Notes: a model not told the origin generated them from the letters alone. DNA of 64,000 bases from Paraburkholderia hospita (GCF_002902965.1 NZ_CP026106.1:248001-312000), one strand, 5' to 3'. Shown: positions 8,994 to 19,195, counted from the first letter of the stretch. A program made the numbers and translations.

Positions 8994-10324
8994 CGTCGAT
9001 CCGGCGCTGGTTGCTCGGCTGGCTGATCGCCGGCCTCGCGCTCGCGGCGTTGAGCGCGGCGTACGGCATCTTCTATACGGCGCGGATCGAAGCGACTGAA
9101 CTGTTCGATTACGAGCTGCGCACGGTGGCGCTCTCCGTGCCGGCAACGGTCGGCAGCAGCAACGCGCTCGCGCGGCGCACGCCGGATTTCGCGGGGCTCG
9201 CCGACGATCGCCTGTTCATCGAAGTGTGGGACGACGCGGGCCAGAGCGTGTACAAGTCGCTCGAAGGCCTCGACGTGCCGCGTTATCCACCCGGCCTGCG
9301 CACGATAGAGCGCGACGAGTATCACTGGCGCGTATTCGGCGTTCAGGAAGGCGACCGTTTCGTGCAGGTCGCGCAACCCGTGTCCGTGCGCGAAGATCTC
9401 GCGCGGCATCTCGCATTGCGCACGCTGTGGCCGCTCGCGTTGTTTCTTCCTGTCATCGTGCTGATCGTGCTGTTCGTGGTCGGCCGCGGACTTGCGCCGA
9501 TCGGGAGCATCTCGCGCGCGCTCGCGACCCGTTCGTTCGATTCGCTCGATCCGTTGCGCCTGGACGGACGCATGCCCGTCGAACTGAAGCCGCTCGTCGA
9601 TGCGCTCAACGACCTGCTGCACCGCCTGAACGTCGCGTCGCAATCGCAACGCACCTTCGTCGGCGACGCCGCGCACGAGTTGCGCTCGCCGCTGGCCGCA
9701 TTGAAGCTGCAATTGCAGGCGGCGGAGCGCGACGGCTCGCTGGTCGGCAGCAAGCAGACTTTCGAGCGCATTGAAGGGCGCCTGAACCGGCTGATCCATC
9801 TCGTGCATCAACTGCTGACGATGGCGCGCGAAGACGCGCAGCGCAGCGCGCATTTCGAGCCGGTGAGCTTGCGCCGTCTGTGCGAGCGCGCCGTAGGCGA
9901 CTTTTCGATGCTTGCCGAAGCGAGGCAGATCGACCTCGGCCTGGAGTTCAATCCTTCTCGCGATGCCGACGACGCCTACAAGGTCAGCGCGGAGCCCGCG
10001 GGCATCGAGGTGCTGCTCAACAATCTGATCGACAACGCGATCCGCTATACGCCACGCGGCGGCAAGGTGGATGTGATCCTGAAGCGCACCGGCGACGGCA
10101 TCGGTCTATGCGTGTCGGACAGCGGGCCCGGCATTCCGGACGCGGAGCGCGAACGCGTGTTCGACCGCTTCTATCGCAGCGCGGGCAACAAGGAACATGG
10201 CAGCGGGCTGGGCCTCGCGATTGCGCTGAAAATCGCGCAACGCCATCAGGCGACGCTCAGCATCGACAACAACGAAGGCAGTCCGGGACTTCGCGTCACG
10301 CTGTCGGGACTGCGGGCGCAATAG
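8990..10324 (+). CDS. Sensor histidine kinase (QseC-like)
   Basis: 444 residues. There are two membrane helices (about 8-28 and 147-165) flanking a periplasmic sensor region of about 120 residues. Then come a linker, the HisKA dimerisation box GDAAHELRSPLAALKL with the phospho-accepting His, and an HATPase domain (N-box LLNNLIDNAIRYT, G-boxes DSGPGIP and GSGLGLAI). The inner-membrane kinase pairs with the upstream regulator. The signal is unknown; QseC/PmrB relatives sense cations, pH or small molecules. Adjacency to a Fur gene might suggest metal-linked input, which is inference only. Confidence 0.93.
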   Translation: MTSIRRWLLGWLIAGLALAALSAAYGIFYTARIEATELFDYELRTVALSVPATVGSSNALARRTPDFAGLADDRLFIEVWDDAGQSVYKSLEGLDVPRYPPGLRTIERDEYHWRVFGVQEGDRFVQVAQPVSVREDLARHLALRTLWPLALFLPVIVLIVLFVVGRGLAPIGSISRALATRSFDSLDPLRLDGRMPVELKPLVDALNDLLHRLNVASQSQRTFVGDAAHELRSPLAALKLQLQAAERDGSLVGSKQTFERIEGRLNRLIHLVHQLLTMAREDAQRSAHFEPVSLRRLCERAVGDFSMLAEARQIDLGLEFNPSRDADDAYKVSAEPAGIEVLLNNLIDNAIRYTPRGGKVDVILKRTGDGIGLCVSDSGPGIPDAERERVFDRFYRSAGNKEHGSGLGLAIALKIAQRHQATLSIDNNEGSPGLRVTLSGLRAQ

Positions 10325-10356
10325 CGCCTGAATAGCGGCCGGGTTGGCGCGCGCAC

Positions 10357-11808
10357 TCAACGAAACGTCAGCACGAAGCGCGTGCTGCGCGCGTCGCTTT
10401 CCGCATGAACGGTGCCGCCATGCAGTTCCATGATCGTGCGCACGATCGCGAGGCCCAGCCCCGTCGATCCCGGCGACGCTTGCGGCGAACCGGATGAAGG
10501 CAACGAACTGCGCGACGGATCGACGCGATAGAAGCGGTCGAAAATCCGTTCGAGATGTTCGTGTGCAATCGGCTCGCCTTCGTTCGACACCGTGATGCAC
10601 ACGTCGCCGTCAATCTCATGCGCGTCGAGCACGATCTCCTTGTCGCGCGGCGTATAGCGCAGCGCGTTCGCGAGCAGGTTGCCGATGGCGCGGCGGAAGA
10701 GTTCGAGATCGGCGGTGAGCATCGCGGCGCCAGTCACGCGAACGCGCACGCCGGCGTCTTCCGCGACGCCTTCGAAATACTCGCCGATGCGCGTCAATTC
10801 CTGCACGGCATCGAACACGCGCATGTGCTTGACGAACTGCGGATGCTCCGCGCGCGCGAGAAACAGCACGTTCTCGATCATGCGCGACAGACGTTCGCAC
10901 TCTTCGAGGTTCGATGCGAGCAGCGCTTCGTACTCGTCGGCGGAGCGTGTGCGTGCGAGCGCCACTTCCGTTGCGCCGCGCATGTTGCTGAGCGGCGTGC
11001 GCATGTCGTGCGCGAGATCGGCGGTGAAGCGCGACATCTGTTTGAAGCCGTGGTCCATGCGTTCGAGCATGGCGTTGAGCGTCGTCACCAGCGCTTCGAG
11101 TTCGCGCGGCACGCGTTTAACGGCAATGCGCGTATTCAGGCGGTTCACGGTGACTTGCGCGGCGCTCGCGGCGATATCGTTTACGGGCCGCATCGCCGCG
11201 CGAATCAGCAGATAGCTGAGCACCGTGGTCAGCAGCACGCCGATGATGCCGTAGATCTTGAGCTGGTCGCGGTATTGATCGAGCAGTTCGTAGCGGTCGC
11301 TCAGGTTGCGCGCGATCAGGATGCTGACCATTTCGCCGTCGCGCAAGGTCACGTCGGTGGCGACGCCGCGAATCGGTGCGCCCGTCTTGTTGCGCCACGC
11401 GGCGATGTCGTCTTCCGTGATGCGCGCCGTTGGCGGCACGCGCTGAATGGAGCGGCCGGTGGCGAGAATCGAGCTGTCGCTGGCGGGTACGGGGACGCCG
11501 AGCGTGCTCGTCAGATTGTGCTCGATGGCGAGTTGCCCGTTGGGATCGAACACTTCCATCGACATGCCCGGATTGCCCAGCACGATGCTCGTGATCCGGT
11601 CGCCATGCTCGCGAATGCCTTTCGATGCATCGATCTCCTGCGCGAGGCGCCGCGCGTGACGCGCAGCGAGCACGATGCTCATGTCGTCCTGCGAACTGAT
11701 CTCACGTTCGAGCGCGCGATACAGAAAGTTGCCGACCAGCACGAACACGGCGAGCGTCGTCGCGCCGAATGCGAGCGCGAGCGTGGTGGTGATCGAACGG
11801 CCGCGCAT
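10357..11808 (-). CDS. Heavy-metal-type sensor histidine kinase (CusS/IrlS-like)
   Basis: 483 residues: an N-terminal membrane helix, a long periplasmic domain, a second helix near 185-205, HAMP, the HisKA box TADLAHDMRTPLSNMRG and an HATPase domain (NLLANALRYTP, GSTGLGLAI). Architecture and sequence match the CusS/CzcS/IrlS group that senses copper, silver, zinc or cadmium. The ATG at 11808 shares its bases with the TGA of the regulator gene, so the pair is coupled. No efflux operon (cusCBA/czc) lies next to it in the window, so the regulon is elsewhere. The gene is convergent with the preceding QseC-like gene. Confidence 0.92.
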   Translation of the reverse strand: MRGRSITTTLALAFGATTLAVFVLVGNFLYRALEREISSQDDMSIVLAARHARRLAQEIDASKGIREHGDRITSIVLGNPGMSMEVFDPNGQLAIEHNLTSTLGVPVPASDSSILATGRSIQRVPPTARITEDDIAAWRNKTGAPIRGVATDVTLRDGEMVSILIARNLSDRYELLDQYRDQLKIYGIIGVLLTTVLSYLLIRAAMRPVNDIAASAAQVTVNRLNTRIAVKRVPRELEALVTTLNAMLERMDHGFKQMSRFTADLAHDMRTPLSNMRGATEVALARTRSADEYEALLASNLEECERLSRMIENVLFLARAEHPQFVKHMRVFDAVQELTRIGEYFEGVAEDAGVRVRVTGAAMLTADLELFRRAIGNLLANALRYTPRDKEIVLDAHEIDGDVCITVSNEGEPIAHEHLERIFDRFYRVDPSRSSLPSSGSPQASPGSTGLGLAIVRTIMELHGGTVHAESDARSTRFVLTFR

Positions 11809-12485
11809 CAATCCGCTTCCTTGATTTCGAGCACATAGCCGACACCGCGAACCGTATGAATCAGCTTGACGGGGAAGTTATCGTCGATCTTGCTGCGCAA
11901 GCGGCGAATCGCGACTTCGACGACGTTCGTGTCGCTGTCGAAGTTCATGTCCCACACGTACGACGCAATCTGCGTGCGGCTCAACACTTCGCCGTGGCGG
12001 CGCGCGAGCAGTTGCAGCAGCGAGAACTCGCGCGGCGTGAGATCGATGCGTGTCGTGCCGCGCTTGACGCGGCGGCGGTTCACGTCCATTTCCAGATCGC
12101 CGATGCGGATCAGCTCGCTTTCGCGCGGCGGCCCGCGACGTGCGAGCGTGCGCACGCGCGCGAGCAGTTCGACGAACGCGAAGGGTTTGACGAGGTAATC
12201 GTCGGCGCCGAGTTCGAGGCCGCGTACGCGGTCGTCGATGTCGTCGCGCGCGGTGAGAAAGAGCACGGGTGTGGTGCGCGTGGCGCGCAGCGTCTTCACG
12301 ACGGTCCAGCCGTCCATCCACGGTAGCATCACGTCGAGAATGATGACGTCGTAGTCTTCTTCCTGTGCGAGGATCAGGCCGTGCGAGCCATCGTTCGCTA
12401 CCTCGACCGAATAGCCGGACTCTTCCAGTCCCTTCTTCAGGTAGGCCGCTGTTTTTGGTTCGTCCTCGATGACCAGGATGCGCAT
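11808..12485 (-). CDS. OmpR-family response regulator (CusR/IrlR-like)
   Basis: 225 residues: a receiver domain ([18 protein letters not shown] is typical of CusR/CopR/IrlR), phospho-acceptor Asp51 in [13 protein letters not shown], Lys in DYLVKPF, and a winged-helix C-terminus ending with the [11 protein letters not shown] block. The start at 12485 is chosen for its GGAG ribosome binding site and because the receiver domain begins at residue 2; the open frame extends 13 codons further. It is the first gene of the two-gene operon with the kinase. Confidence 0.93.
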   Translation of the reverse strand: MRILVIEDEPKTAAYLKKGLEESGYSVEVANDGSHGLILAQEEDYDVIILDVMLPWMDGWTVVKTLRATRTTPVLFLTARDDIDDRVRGLELGADDYLVKPFAFVELLARVRTLARRGPPRESELIRIGDLEMDVNRRRVKRGTTRIDLTPREFSLLQLLARRHGEVLSRTQIASYVWDMNFDSDTNVVEVAIRRLRSKIDDNFPVKLIHTVRGVGYVLEIKEAD

Positions 12486-12570
12486 CGTTCTGCTCCGCTT
12501 TGCTGCTGGATTTTGACGTTTCAATCATACCGAGATGTGTGTGGCGTCTGATTACATTTCGGTAATGTTG

Positions 12571-13266
12571 TGGTTTGCTTGTGTTTTTGCTGGCATCCGC
12601 GTGATGGTGTTTGCCGTTCAAGCGTCGCCCCTGTGCGGGGCGGCACCTACTTTTCTTTGCCGCCGCAAAGAAAAGTAGGCAAAAGAAAGCGGCTAACACC
12701 GCCAGTCCTAGTTCTTGCCTGAGGGCCCCTAACCGGTCCTACGCTTCACACGGCAACCACGTGACTCATGTTCGTTGCTAACGCTTTGAATACACGCATC
12801 ACCCGCTTCACGCACCCGCGTTGCAGCATGCCTTGCCAGATATTCCTCTGCCGCCCAGGTGGCAAACTGTGTGTAGGCCGTAGAGCCACGCAGGCCTCAC
12901 TTCGGACCGATAGCACGCGCATGCCTCCATGTAAGAGCGCCGAGCTATACGTCGCGACAACCTACACACAGTTTGCCACCTGGGCTGCGGTAACCACACG
13001 CTGCCGCTAGCTCTTGTGCGGGTGTGTGAAGCGGGTGAGGCGTACAGAGAGAGCGTTGGCAACGCACGCGAACAGATTCGCCGCCGTGTGGAGTGTGGGA
13101 CCGGTTGGGGGCCCTCAGGCAGGAAGAAGAGCTGGCGGTGTTAGCCGCTTTCTTTTGCCTACTTTTCTTTGCGGCGGCAAAGAAAAGTAGGTGCCGCCCC
13201 GCACAGGGGCGACGCATGAACGGCAAACACCATCACGCGGATGCCAGCAAAAACACTAGCAAACCA
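12571..13266. repeat. Long composite palindromic intergenic repeat, copy 1
   Basis: An approximately 696-bp element whose two ends are inverted copies of each other. The left arm is about 12571-12714 and the right arm about 13130-13266. The outermost bases TGGTTTGCT (12571) face AGCAAACCA (13258-13266). Each arm carries a perfect 14-bp hairpin with a 4-nt loop (12647-12678 and 13159-13190). A second, inner pair is exact over 24 bp (12854-12877 with 12961-12984). No credible gene is present; short frames inside it are by-products of the palindrome. The 594-bp core 12622-13215 matches copy 2. The right flank (13236 on) shows a degenerate 56-bp repeat unit. Confidence 0.9.
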
Positions 13267-13574
13267 AACCGGCCGCGCTACGAAGGCAAATCGCGGATGC
13301 CACCGCAAAAGCAAACCCCGAATGCCCACGCATAGCCAAACCGTAAACCTCAGCGAAGCAAAAAACCAAAACCCGCTGCGAGAGCGAATACGCAAACCAG
13401 ATCACAAATGGCCTCAGGCACCCGTTGCCTGGATACGCCACACGCCTGCACAGCGTCTATGATTGATCAGGCAATACATGGGCACTAGCGCAAGTGACGC
13501 GCGCGCCCATTCCAGTCGCATCATGCTCTTTCGTTAGCTAACGGCAAGGCCAGTACACGACCCTGGGAGCGAAC

Positions 13575-15167
13575 ATGGATGCAGTCCGGACGTTGCTTGA
13601 ATCGCAGCCGTTGCTCACATTGTTTCTCACCATCGCGCTGGGCTATGTGATCGGCGAATGGAGCATCAAAGGCGTGGCGCTCGGCTCCGGCGCGGTACTG
13701 TTCGTCGGGCTTGCAATCGGCGGCTTTGCGCCGAAGTCCGCGCCGCCCGCGGTGCTCGGCACGCTGGGTCTGTTGCTGTTTCTCTATGGCATCGGCGTGC
13801 AGTACGGCGCGCAGTTTTTCGCCGGCTTGTCGAGTGCAGATGGACTCAAGGCGAACGCAGCCGCCGTGCTTGGCGTGATCGGCGCGGGCTTCGTGTCGCT
13901 AGCGCTCGGGCCGCTGTTCGGCGTGAAGCTCGATCAGGCGCTCGGCCTGTATGCGGGCGCGGGCACGAGCACGGCAAGCCTGCAGGCGGTGCTCGCCGTG
14001 CTGAAGGGCGAAGGCGCGGCCGTCGGCTATAGCGTTGCTTACCCCTTCGGTGTCGCCGGGCCGATCCTGTTTCTCTATGTGCTGAGCGTCGCGCTGGCGC
14101 GCAAGATCGAAGCGCCGCCCGCAAACATCATGGAGACGGCCGAGATCGCGCTGCGCAACCAGGCGTTCGTCGGCCTCACGTTTCCCGAACTGAAAGCGCG
14201 TCTGCCCGCGGGCCTCGGCATCGCAGCCGTGCGCCGCGCGCATCACAACCAGTTGCCCGCCGACGATTTCGTCATGCAAACCGACGACGTGCTGCTCGCG
14301 ACCTCGATGGACGGCGACGAGTTGCGTAAGGCCACCGAACTGCTCGGCGAATTGCACACCGGACGCATGACCCGTTTCCGCGAGGACCTCGATTATCTGC
14401 GCGTGTTCGCGTCGAGCCGCACCGTGGTCGGCCATGCGCTGCGCGATGTCCGATTTCCCGACGGCATGGTGTGCTCGATCGCGCACGTGCGTCGCGGCGA
14501 CGCCGACATGCTGCCGAGTCCCGATCTGATACTCGAGTTCGGCGACCGTGTCGGTCTGCTGATCGGTCCCGGTCAACGCGATGCGGTGCGCAAGCTGTTC
14601 GGCGATTCGATCAAGGGGACGGCGGAGTTGAGCTACATCTCGATCGGCGTCGGCGCGGCGCTCGGGTTGCTGGTCGGCCTGATTCCGCTGCCGATACCGG
14701 GCGTCGGCAAGTTGTCGCTCGGGCTCGCTGCGCTGCTGCTGGTCGCGCTCTATCTCGGCAAGATCCGGCGCGTGGGTGGACTCGTCTGGACGATGCCGCT
14801 TTCCGCGAATCTCGTGCTGCGCAACTTCGGCCTGACTGTGTTTCTCGCGCAAGTCGGGCTGTCGTCGGGACCGAAGTTCTTTGCGACGATCGGCCTCACT
14901 GGCATCTCGTTCCTGCTGTACGGCGCGGCCATTCTGATTGCGCTCGTGTGCATCACGGCGGCGTGCTGCCTGTGGCTTTTTCGCCTGCCGTTCGACGCGA
15001 CCGTCGGCGTGATTAGCGGCGCGACGGGCAATCCGGCGATCCTCGCGTTCGCGAACCGCATCGCGCCGACCGATCGCCCCGATATCGGCTACGCGATGAT
15101 CTTTCCGTCGATGACGATCGTGAAAATTCTGTTCGTCGAGATCGCGGCGGTGGTCTTGGGCGGATAA
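13575..15167 (+). CDS. AspT/YidE-family transporter with TrkA-C domains
   Basis: 530 residues in the order membrane half (about 1-175, AspT-fold with the GAGTSTASLQAVL motif), a cytoplasmic regulatory region with two RCK-C/TrkA-C domains (about 195-365), and a second membrane half (about 370-530, with the matching GATGNPAILAF motif). The family includes the aspartate:alanine exchanger AspT; most members have unknown substrates. A GGGAG ribosome binding site precedes the ATG. It stands alone between repeat copy 1 and the diguanylate cyclase gene, so context does not name its substrate. Confidence 0.88.
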   Translation: MDAVRTLLESQPLLTLFLTIALGYVIGEWSIKGVALGSGAVLFVGLAIGGFAPKSAPPAVLGTLGLLLFLYGIGVQYGAQFFAGLSSADGLKANAAAVLGVIGAGFVSLALGPLFGVKLDQALGLYAGAGTSTASLQAVLAVLKGEGAAVGYSVAYPFGVAGPILFLYVLSVALARKIEAPPANIMETAEIALRNQAFVGLTFPELKARLPAGLGIAAVRRAHHNQLPADDFVMQTDDVLLATSMDGDELRKATELLGELHTGRMTRFREDLDYLRVFASSRTVVGHALRDVRFPDGMVCSIAHVRRGDADMLPSPDLILEFGDRVGLLIGPGQRDAVRKLFGDSIKGTAELSYISIGVGAALGLLVGLIPLPIPGVGKLSLGLAALLLVALYLGKIRRVGGLVWTMPLSANLVLRNFGLTVFLAQVGLSSGPKFFATIGLTGISFLLYGAAILIALVCITAACCLWLFRLPFDATVGVISGATGNPAILAFANRIAPTDRPDIGYAMIFPSMTIVKILFVEIAAVVLGG

Positions 15168-15454
15168 ACCGGTTCGCTGTTAACGTGCCATTGATCTGAC
15201 GAATACCTCGTAAAAAAGGGCGTTTCGCGAGCATTACGGACGTGTGTTGCGCAAGCGTGTGTGGCGCCGTCGAGACAGCGTGGCGCATCTCGCAGCTTTC
15301 TTTACTGGCGAACATAGTCGCTCTCGTATCATCAGGTTCGCCGCGAAACTGCCGTAAACATGCAGGTACGCGACAGACGCCATCGCCTCTCGCAGCCTGG
15401 ACGTACCAACAGGCGGCGCCCCCGGACTTGCCGACCCATTCACGCTGCCGAGCC

Positions 15455-17392
15455 ATGATTCGCCCGCAGGACCTCGCTTCGTTTCGTACTGTTCCCGCCG
15501 TGAAGGCCGCGCTGTCACGCTCGCAGTTCGACGCGTTCTCGCGGCAATTGCCGCTGCTGTATGTGATCCTCGTGGTGAACAGCGTCGCCGTGGCCGCGAC
15601 GCATGTCGCCGTTGCGCCGGCTTGGCTCGCCATCTGGGTACCGCTCGCGATGTGCACGGCCTGCGCGATCCGGCTGGTCGTGTGGGTAAGGCGAAGAAAC
15701 TTCCTCGCGTCGCTGACGGATGAACAGGTCGCGTCGCGGCTCAAGACGACGATCTGGCTGATTGCACTGCTGGGCGTCATCTTCACGGGCTGGGGATTGC
15801 TGCTTTTCCCGTATGGCGACCCGTACGCACGCGCGCACGTGGCGTTCTACATGTCGATTACGGTGATCGGCTGCATCTTCTGTCTGATGCACATGCGCAA
15901 GGCCGCATTGCTGCTGACGGCCATCGTGATCGTGCCGTTCTCGCTGTTCTTTTCGCTGACGCATAACGCGGTGCTTGTCGCGATTGCGATCAACATGCTG
16001 CTCGTTGCCGTCGCGATGATCTTCGTCCTGGTCACCTACTATCGCGACTTCGCGAACCTCGTTGGATCGAAGCATGCATTGCAGGCGAAGCAGGCCGAAC
16101 TGCAACGGCTGAGCGACGAAAATTCGCGCCTCGCCAATCTCGACATCCTCACAGGGTTGCCGAACCGCCGGCGCTTTCTGGCCGATCTCGACGCGCTCTT
16201 TGAAACGGCGCAGGCAGGGCAGGCGCGGTTCGCCGTCGGCGTAATCGATCTCGACGGCTTCAAGCAGGTCAACGATCTATATGGCCACGGCGCAGGCGAC
16301 CGCGTGCTCGAAGAAGTCGGCCGGCGGCTTCTCGACGTTTCGGGGCCGCATATCCAGCTTGCGCGGCTCGGCGGCGACGAGTTCGGCCTGCTGGTGACGG
16401 ACGTGCGCGAGCCACAGGACTTGCGCGACATCGGCGCGGCGATCTGCGAAACGCTGCGCGCGCCTTACGCGTGGCCTGGCGCGACTGCGCGGCTGTCGGG
16501 ATCGCTCGGCTTTGCGATCTATCCCGATGCGGGCCGCTCGCCCGCGCAACTGTTCGAGCGCGCGGATTATGCGTTGTACTTCGCGAAGGAGCATCGCCGC
16601 GGCGGCACGACGATCTTCTCGGCGGAGCACGAAAAACAGATTCGCGAGCTTGGGCAAGTTGAACAGGCGCTGCGGCATGCGGATCTCGACCGCGAAATGA
16701 CGCTTCATTTCCAGCCTATCGTCGACACGGTGCGCGAGCATGTCGTGTCGTACGAGGCGCTAGCGCGATGGGCCAGCCCGACGCTCGGCGACGTGCCGCC
16801 GGCGCTGTTCATCAAGGTCGCCGAGCGCAGCGATTTCATTCATACCGTGACGGCGGCGCTATTGCGTAAGGTGCTCGCGACGATGCGAGAGTGCGATCCC
16901 GCCGTGCGCGTCGCTTTCAATCTGTCGGCGCGCGATATCGGCTCCCTGGACGCGGCTGCGAACATTGCGGGCATCGTTCGCGAGAGCGGCGTCGCGCCTG
17001 ATCGGCTGATCTTCGAAGTGACGGAGACGGCCGTCATTCAGGATTTCGAGCAGGCGTTCGCTTCGCTCGATGCGTTCAAGCAGCTAGGTGTTCACATTTC
17101 GCTCGACGATTTCGGCACGGGCTATTCGAGCCTCACCTGCATTCACCGGCTGCCGCTGGACAAGATCAAGATCGACCGAGGCTTTCTAGACCGCATCGAC
17201 GCCGATCCGGCGGCGCAGGACATCGTGCGCAGCATCGTGGATCTGTGCCGCTCGCTTGAACTGACATGCGTGGCCGAAGGCGTGCAGACCGAGGCGCAGG
17301 CGAGCGTGCTGCGTGGGCTTGGCTGCACGGTCATGCAGGGCTTCTACTTCGGCGTGCCGATGCCGCTCGAAGAGCAGTCGCTTGCGGTGTGA
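15455..17392 (+). CDS. Membrane GGDEF-EAL protein (cyclic-di-GMP turnover)
   Basis: About 645 residues. There are six hydrophobic helices in the first 200 residues, then a GGDEF domain with intact GGDEF at 306-310, then an EAL domain with intact EAL at 434-436 and DDFGTGYSSL. Both active sites look complete; the inhibitory RxxD I-site is not seen before GGDEF. It may therefore make and/or hydrolyse c-di-GMP in response to a membrane input. The start at 15455 is the first ATG close before the membrane domain. The frame is open for 71 more codons upstream without a clear signal, and the ribosome binding site is weak, so the start is uncertain. Confidence 0.88.
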   Translation: MIRPQDLASFRTVPAVKAALSRSQFDAFSRQLPLLYVILVVNSVAVAATHVAVAPAWLAIWVPLAMCTACAIRLVVWVRRRNFLASLTDEQVASRLKTTIWLIALLGVIFTGWGLLLFPYGDPYARAHVAFYMSITVIGCIFCLMHMRKAALLLTAIVIVPFSLFFSLTHNAVLVAIAINMLLVAVAMIFVLVTYYRDFANLVGSKHALQAKQAELQRLSDENSRLANLDILTGLPNRRRFLADLDALFETAQAGQARFAVGVIDLDGFKQVNDLYGHGAGDRVLEEVGRRLLDVSGPHIQLARLGGDEFGLLVTDVREPQDLRDIGAAICETLRAPYAWPGATARLSGSLGFAIYPDAGRSPAQLFERADYALYFAKEHRRGGTTIFSAEHEKQIRELGQVEQALRHADLDREMTLHFQPIVDTVREHVVSYEALARWASPTLGDVPPALFIKVAERSDFIHTVTAALLRKVLATMRECDPAVRVAFNLSARDIGSLDAAANIAGIVRESGVAPDRLIFEVTETAVIQDFEQAFASLDAFKQLGVHISLDDFGTGYSSLTCIHRLPLDKIKIDRGFLDRIDADPAAQDIVRSIVDLCRSLELTCVAEGVQTEAQASVLRGLGCTVMQGFYFGVPMPLEEQSLAV

Positions 17393-17404
17393 TGGCTGCA
17401 GCGC

Positions 17405-17863
17405 TCAAGGCTCGACGGACACCGAGCGCTTCAGGCAGCGCAGCGCGAAGATCGAGCGGCTGTCCTGAAAGCCGGGCAAGCGATACAGCTTGCGCCGCAG
17501 AAACGACTCGTAGCCTTCCGTGCCCGCCACCGCGACCTTGATCAGATAGTCGTATTCCCCCGACACGAGAAATGCCTCGACCACTTCCGGCAGATCGGCG
17601 AGCGCTTCGCCGAAGCGGTCCAGCGTGCGCTCATCGTGCTTCGCGAGCTTCACTTCGATGATGACGGTATCTGGCAAGCCTAGCGCTTTCTGGTTGAGCA
17701 GCGCCGCATAGCCTTCGATCACACCCGCCTCTTCGAGTGCGCGCACGCGGTTCCAGCAAGGCGTCGCCGACAGGCCGACACGTTCGGCGAGCTTCGCGTT
17801 CGAAAGGCGTCCGTCGGTGCGCAGTTCGCGCAGGATGCGCTGATCAGTGGCGTCCAGTTTCAT
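17405..17863 (-). CDS. Lrp/AsnC-family transcriptional regulator
   Basis: 152 residues: an N-terminal helix-turn-helix (LDATDQRILRELRTDGRLS, then AKLAERVGLS) and a C-terminal RAM ligand-binding domain (VSGEYDYLIKVAVAG). Lrp/AsnC proteins bind amino acids and form octamers. It diverges from a leucine dehydrogenase-like gene, so branched-chain or aromatic amino acids are plausible effectors. It resembles BkdR-type local activators, which is inference from context. Confidence 0.92.
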   Translation of the reverse strand: MKLDATDQRILRELRTDGRLSNAKLAERVGLSATPCWNRVRALEEAGVIEGYAALLNQKALGLPDTVIIEVKLAKHDERTLDRFGEALADLPEVVEAFLVSGEYDYLIKVAVAGTEGYESFLRRKLYRLPGFQDSRSIFALRCLKRSVSVEP

Positions 17864-17877
17864 GCAGTCTCCGGGTC

Positions 17878-17892
17878 AAGACGATTCGTCTT
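17878..17892. promoter_or_regulatory. 15-bp perfect palindrome, candidate Lrp-family operator
   Basis: AAGACGA-T-TCGTCTT is a perfect 15-bp palindrome, 15 bp upstream of the Lrp-family start codon. Lrp/AsnC sites are typically 15-bp palindromes. The placement in the shared 261-bp promoter region suggests autoregulation and control of the divergent dehydrogenase. Confidence 0.5.
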
Positions 17893-18124
17893 CTGTAATG
17901 CCGTTCTGATAGTCGATTATTCTGCCACGATCCCGTTCTGTGCCTAATCAACAGCACAAAATTCCCAATTTGACCGCATACACTTTTGCGACGGATGACC
18001 TTGCCTTGCGCGGGTCCCGAGAACTTCGCTGCCTGCGTCCGCGACCCGGACGACGAGCGGCCAGCCGGCGCGAGGCGATCGCTTCGCGCGGACTCAACTG
18101 CCTGCCCACAAGGAAGGAACACTG

Positions 18125-19195
18125 ATGGACCGACTGACGACGAACTTTGCCGGAACGCTTTTCGGGCTTCACGGCGAACCGGCCCATGAACGCATTGTCG
18201 TGGCCAGCGATGCCGAATCCGGCCTGCAAGCCGTGATCGCCGTGTACAGCACTGCGCGCGGCCCTGCGTTTGGTGGTTGCCGCTACTGGCAGTACGCCTC
18301 GGACTACGAGGCGTATCACGACGCGCTGCGTCTGTCGCAGGGCATGGCTTTCAAGAACGCGCTCGCGGGACTGCCGTTCGGCGGCGGCAAGGCGGTGATC
18401 CTGAAGCGTCCGGAGCAGATGGATCGCGTGGCGCTGTTCAAGGCGTTCGGCAGGCTCGTGCAATCGCTCGGCGGCGTTTATCTGACGGCTGAAGACGTCG
18501 GCACGACGGCCGACGACATGCGCGCGGTGCAAAGCGAGACGCCGTATGTGAGCGGCATTCCGCGCGACAACGACGTGTATGGCGGGAATCCGTCGCCGCG
18601 CACCGCGTATGGTGTGTTCGTGGGCCTGAAGGCGGCGGTGCAGGTTGCGCTTGGGCGTGACACTTTGGAAGGCATTTCGGTTGCCGTGCAGGGTTTGGGT
18701 TCGGTCGGCTGGGATCTGTGCGAACGGCTGCATCGCGCGGGCGCGGAACTGATCGTGTCGGATATCGATGCAGGCAAGACCGGGCGCGCGCAGCAGATGT
18801 TTGGCGCGCAGATCGCTGATGCGGCGCGGATTGCATCCGTCAACGCTGATGTGTTTGCGCCTTGCGCGCTGGGTGGGTCGATTACTGAGGCTGTAGCGGC
18901 TGGTTGTCAGTTTAAGGTTATTGCTGGTGGCGCTAATAATCAGCTGATGTCGCTGGCTGAGGGTGATGTGCTGCATCAGCGTGGGATTTTTTATGCGCCG
19001 GATTTTCTCGTCAACGCGGGTGGGATTATTAGCTGCGTGCGGGAGTATCTCGGCTCCGCCGATAAGCAGGCCGTGCTGGATGAGGTTGCAATGATCGCGC
19101 CGCGGGTTTTTGAGCTTGCTGAGAGGGTTAAGGCAACTGGCGTTGCGCCGGCTCGCGCTGCTGTGGTTTGGGCTCGGGAAATGATGGAGAGTTGA
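18125..19195 (+). CDS. Glu/Leu/Phe/Val dehydrogenase (leucine dehydrogenase-like)
   Basis: A 356-residue NAD-dependent amino acid dehydrogenase. It has the substrate motif MAFKNALAGLPFGGGKAVI with the catalytic Lys, the EDVGTTADDM motif, and a Rossmann domain with VQGLGSVG. It deaminates branched-chain amino acids (or phenylalanine) to 2-oxo acids, reversibly. A GGAAGGA ribosome binding site precedes the ATG. Paired divergently with an Lrp-family regulator. In its last 110 or so codons base usage shifts to G/T-rich with many T-ending codons, unlike the first two thirds, as it approaches repeat copy 2. Confidence 0.92.
   Translation: MDRLTTNFAGTLFGLHGEPAHERIVVASDAESGLQAVIAVYSTARGPAFGGCRYWQYASDYEAYHDALRLSQGMAFKNALAGLPFGGGKAVILKRPEQMDRVALFKAFGRLVQSLGGVYLTAEDVGTTADDMRAVQSETPYVSGIPRDNDVYGGNPSPRTAYGVFVGLKAAVQVALGRDTLEGISVAVQGLGSVGWDLCERLHRAGAELIVSDIDAGKTGRAQQMFGAQIADAARIASVNADVFAPCALGGSITEAVAAGCQFKVIAGGANNQLMSLAEGDVLHQRGIFYAPDFLVNAGGIISCVREYLGSADKQAVLDEVAMIAPRVFELAERVKATGVAPARAAVVWAREMMES

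Noticed and set aside
12945..13226. Short open frames inside repeat copy 1 and copy 2 with a shared RPCAGRHLLFFAAAKKS-like peptide
   Set aside because: The peptide appears on both strands and in both arms because the DNA is palindromic; no initiation signals support translation.
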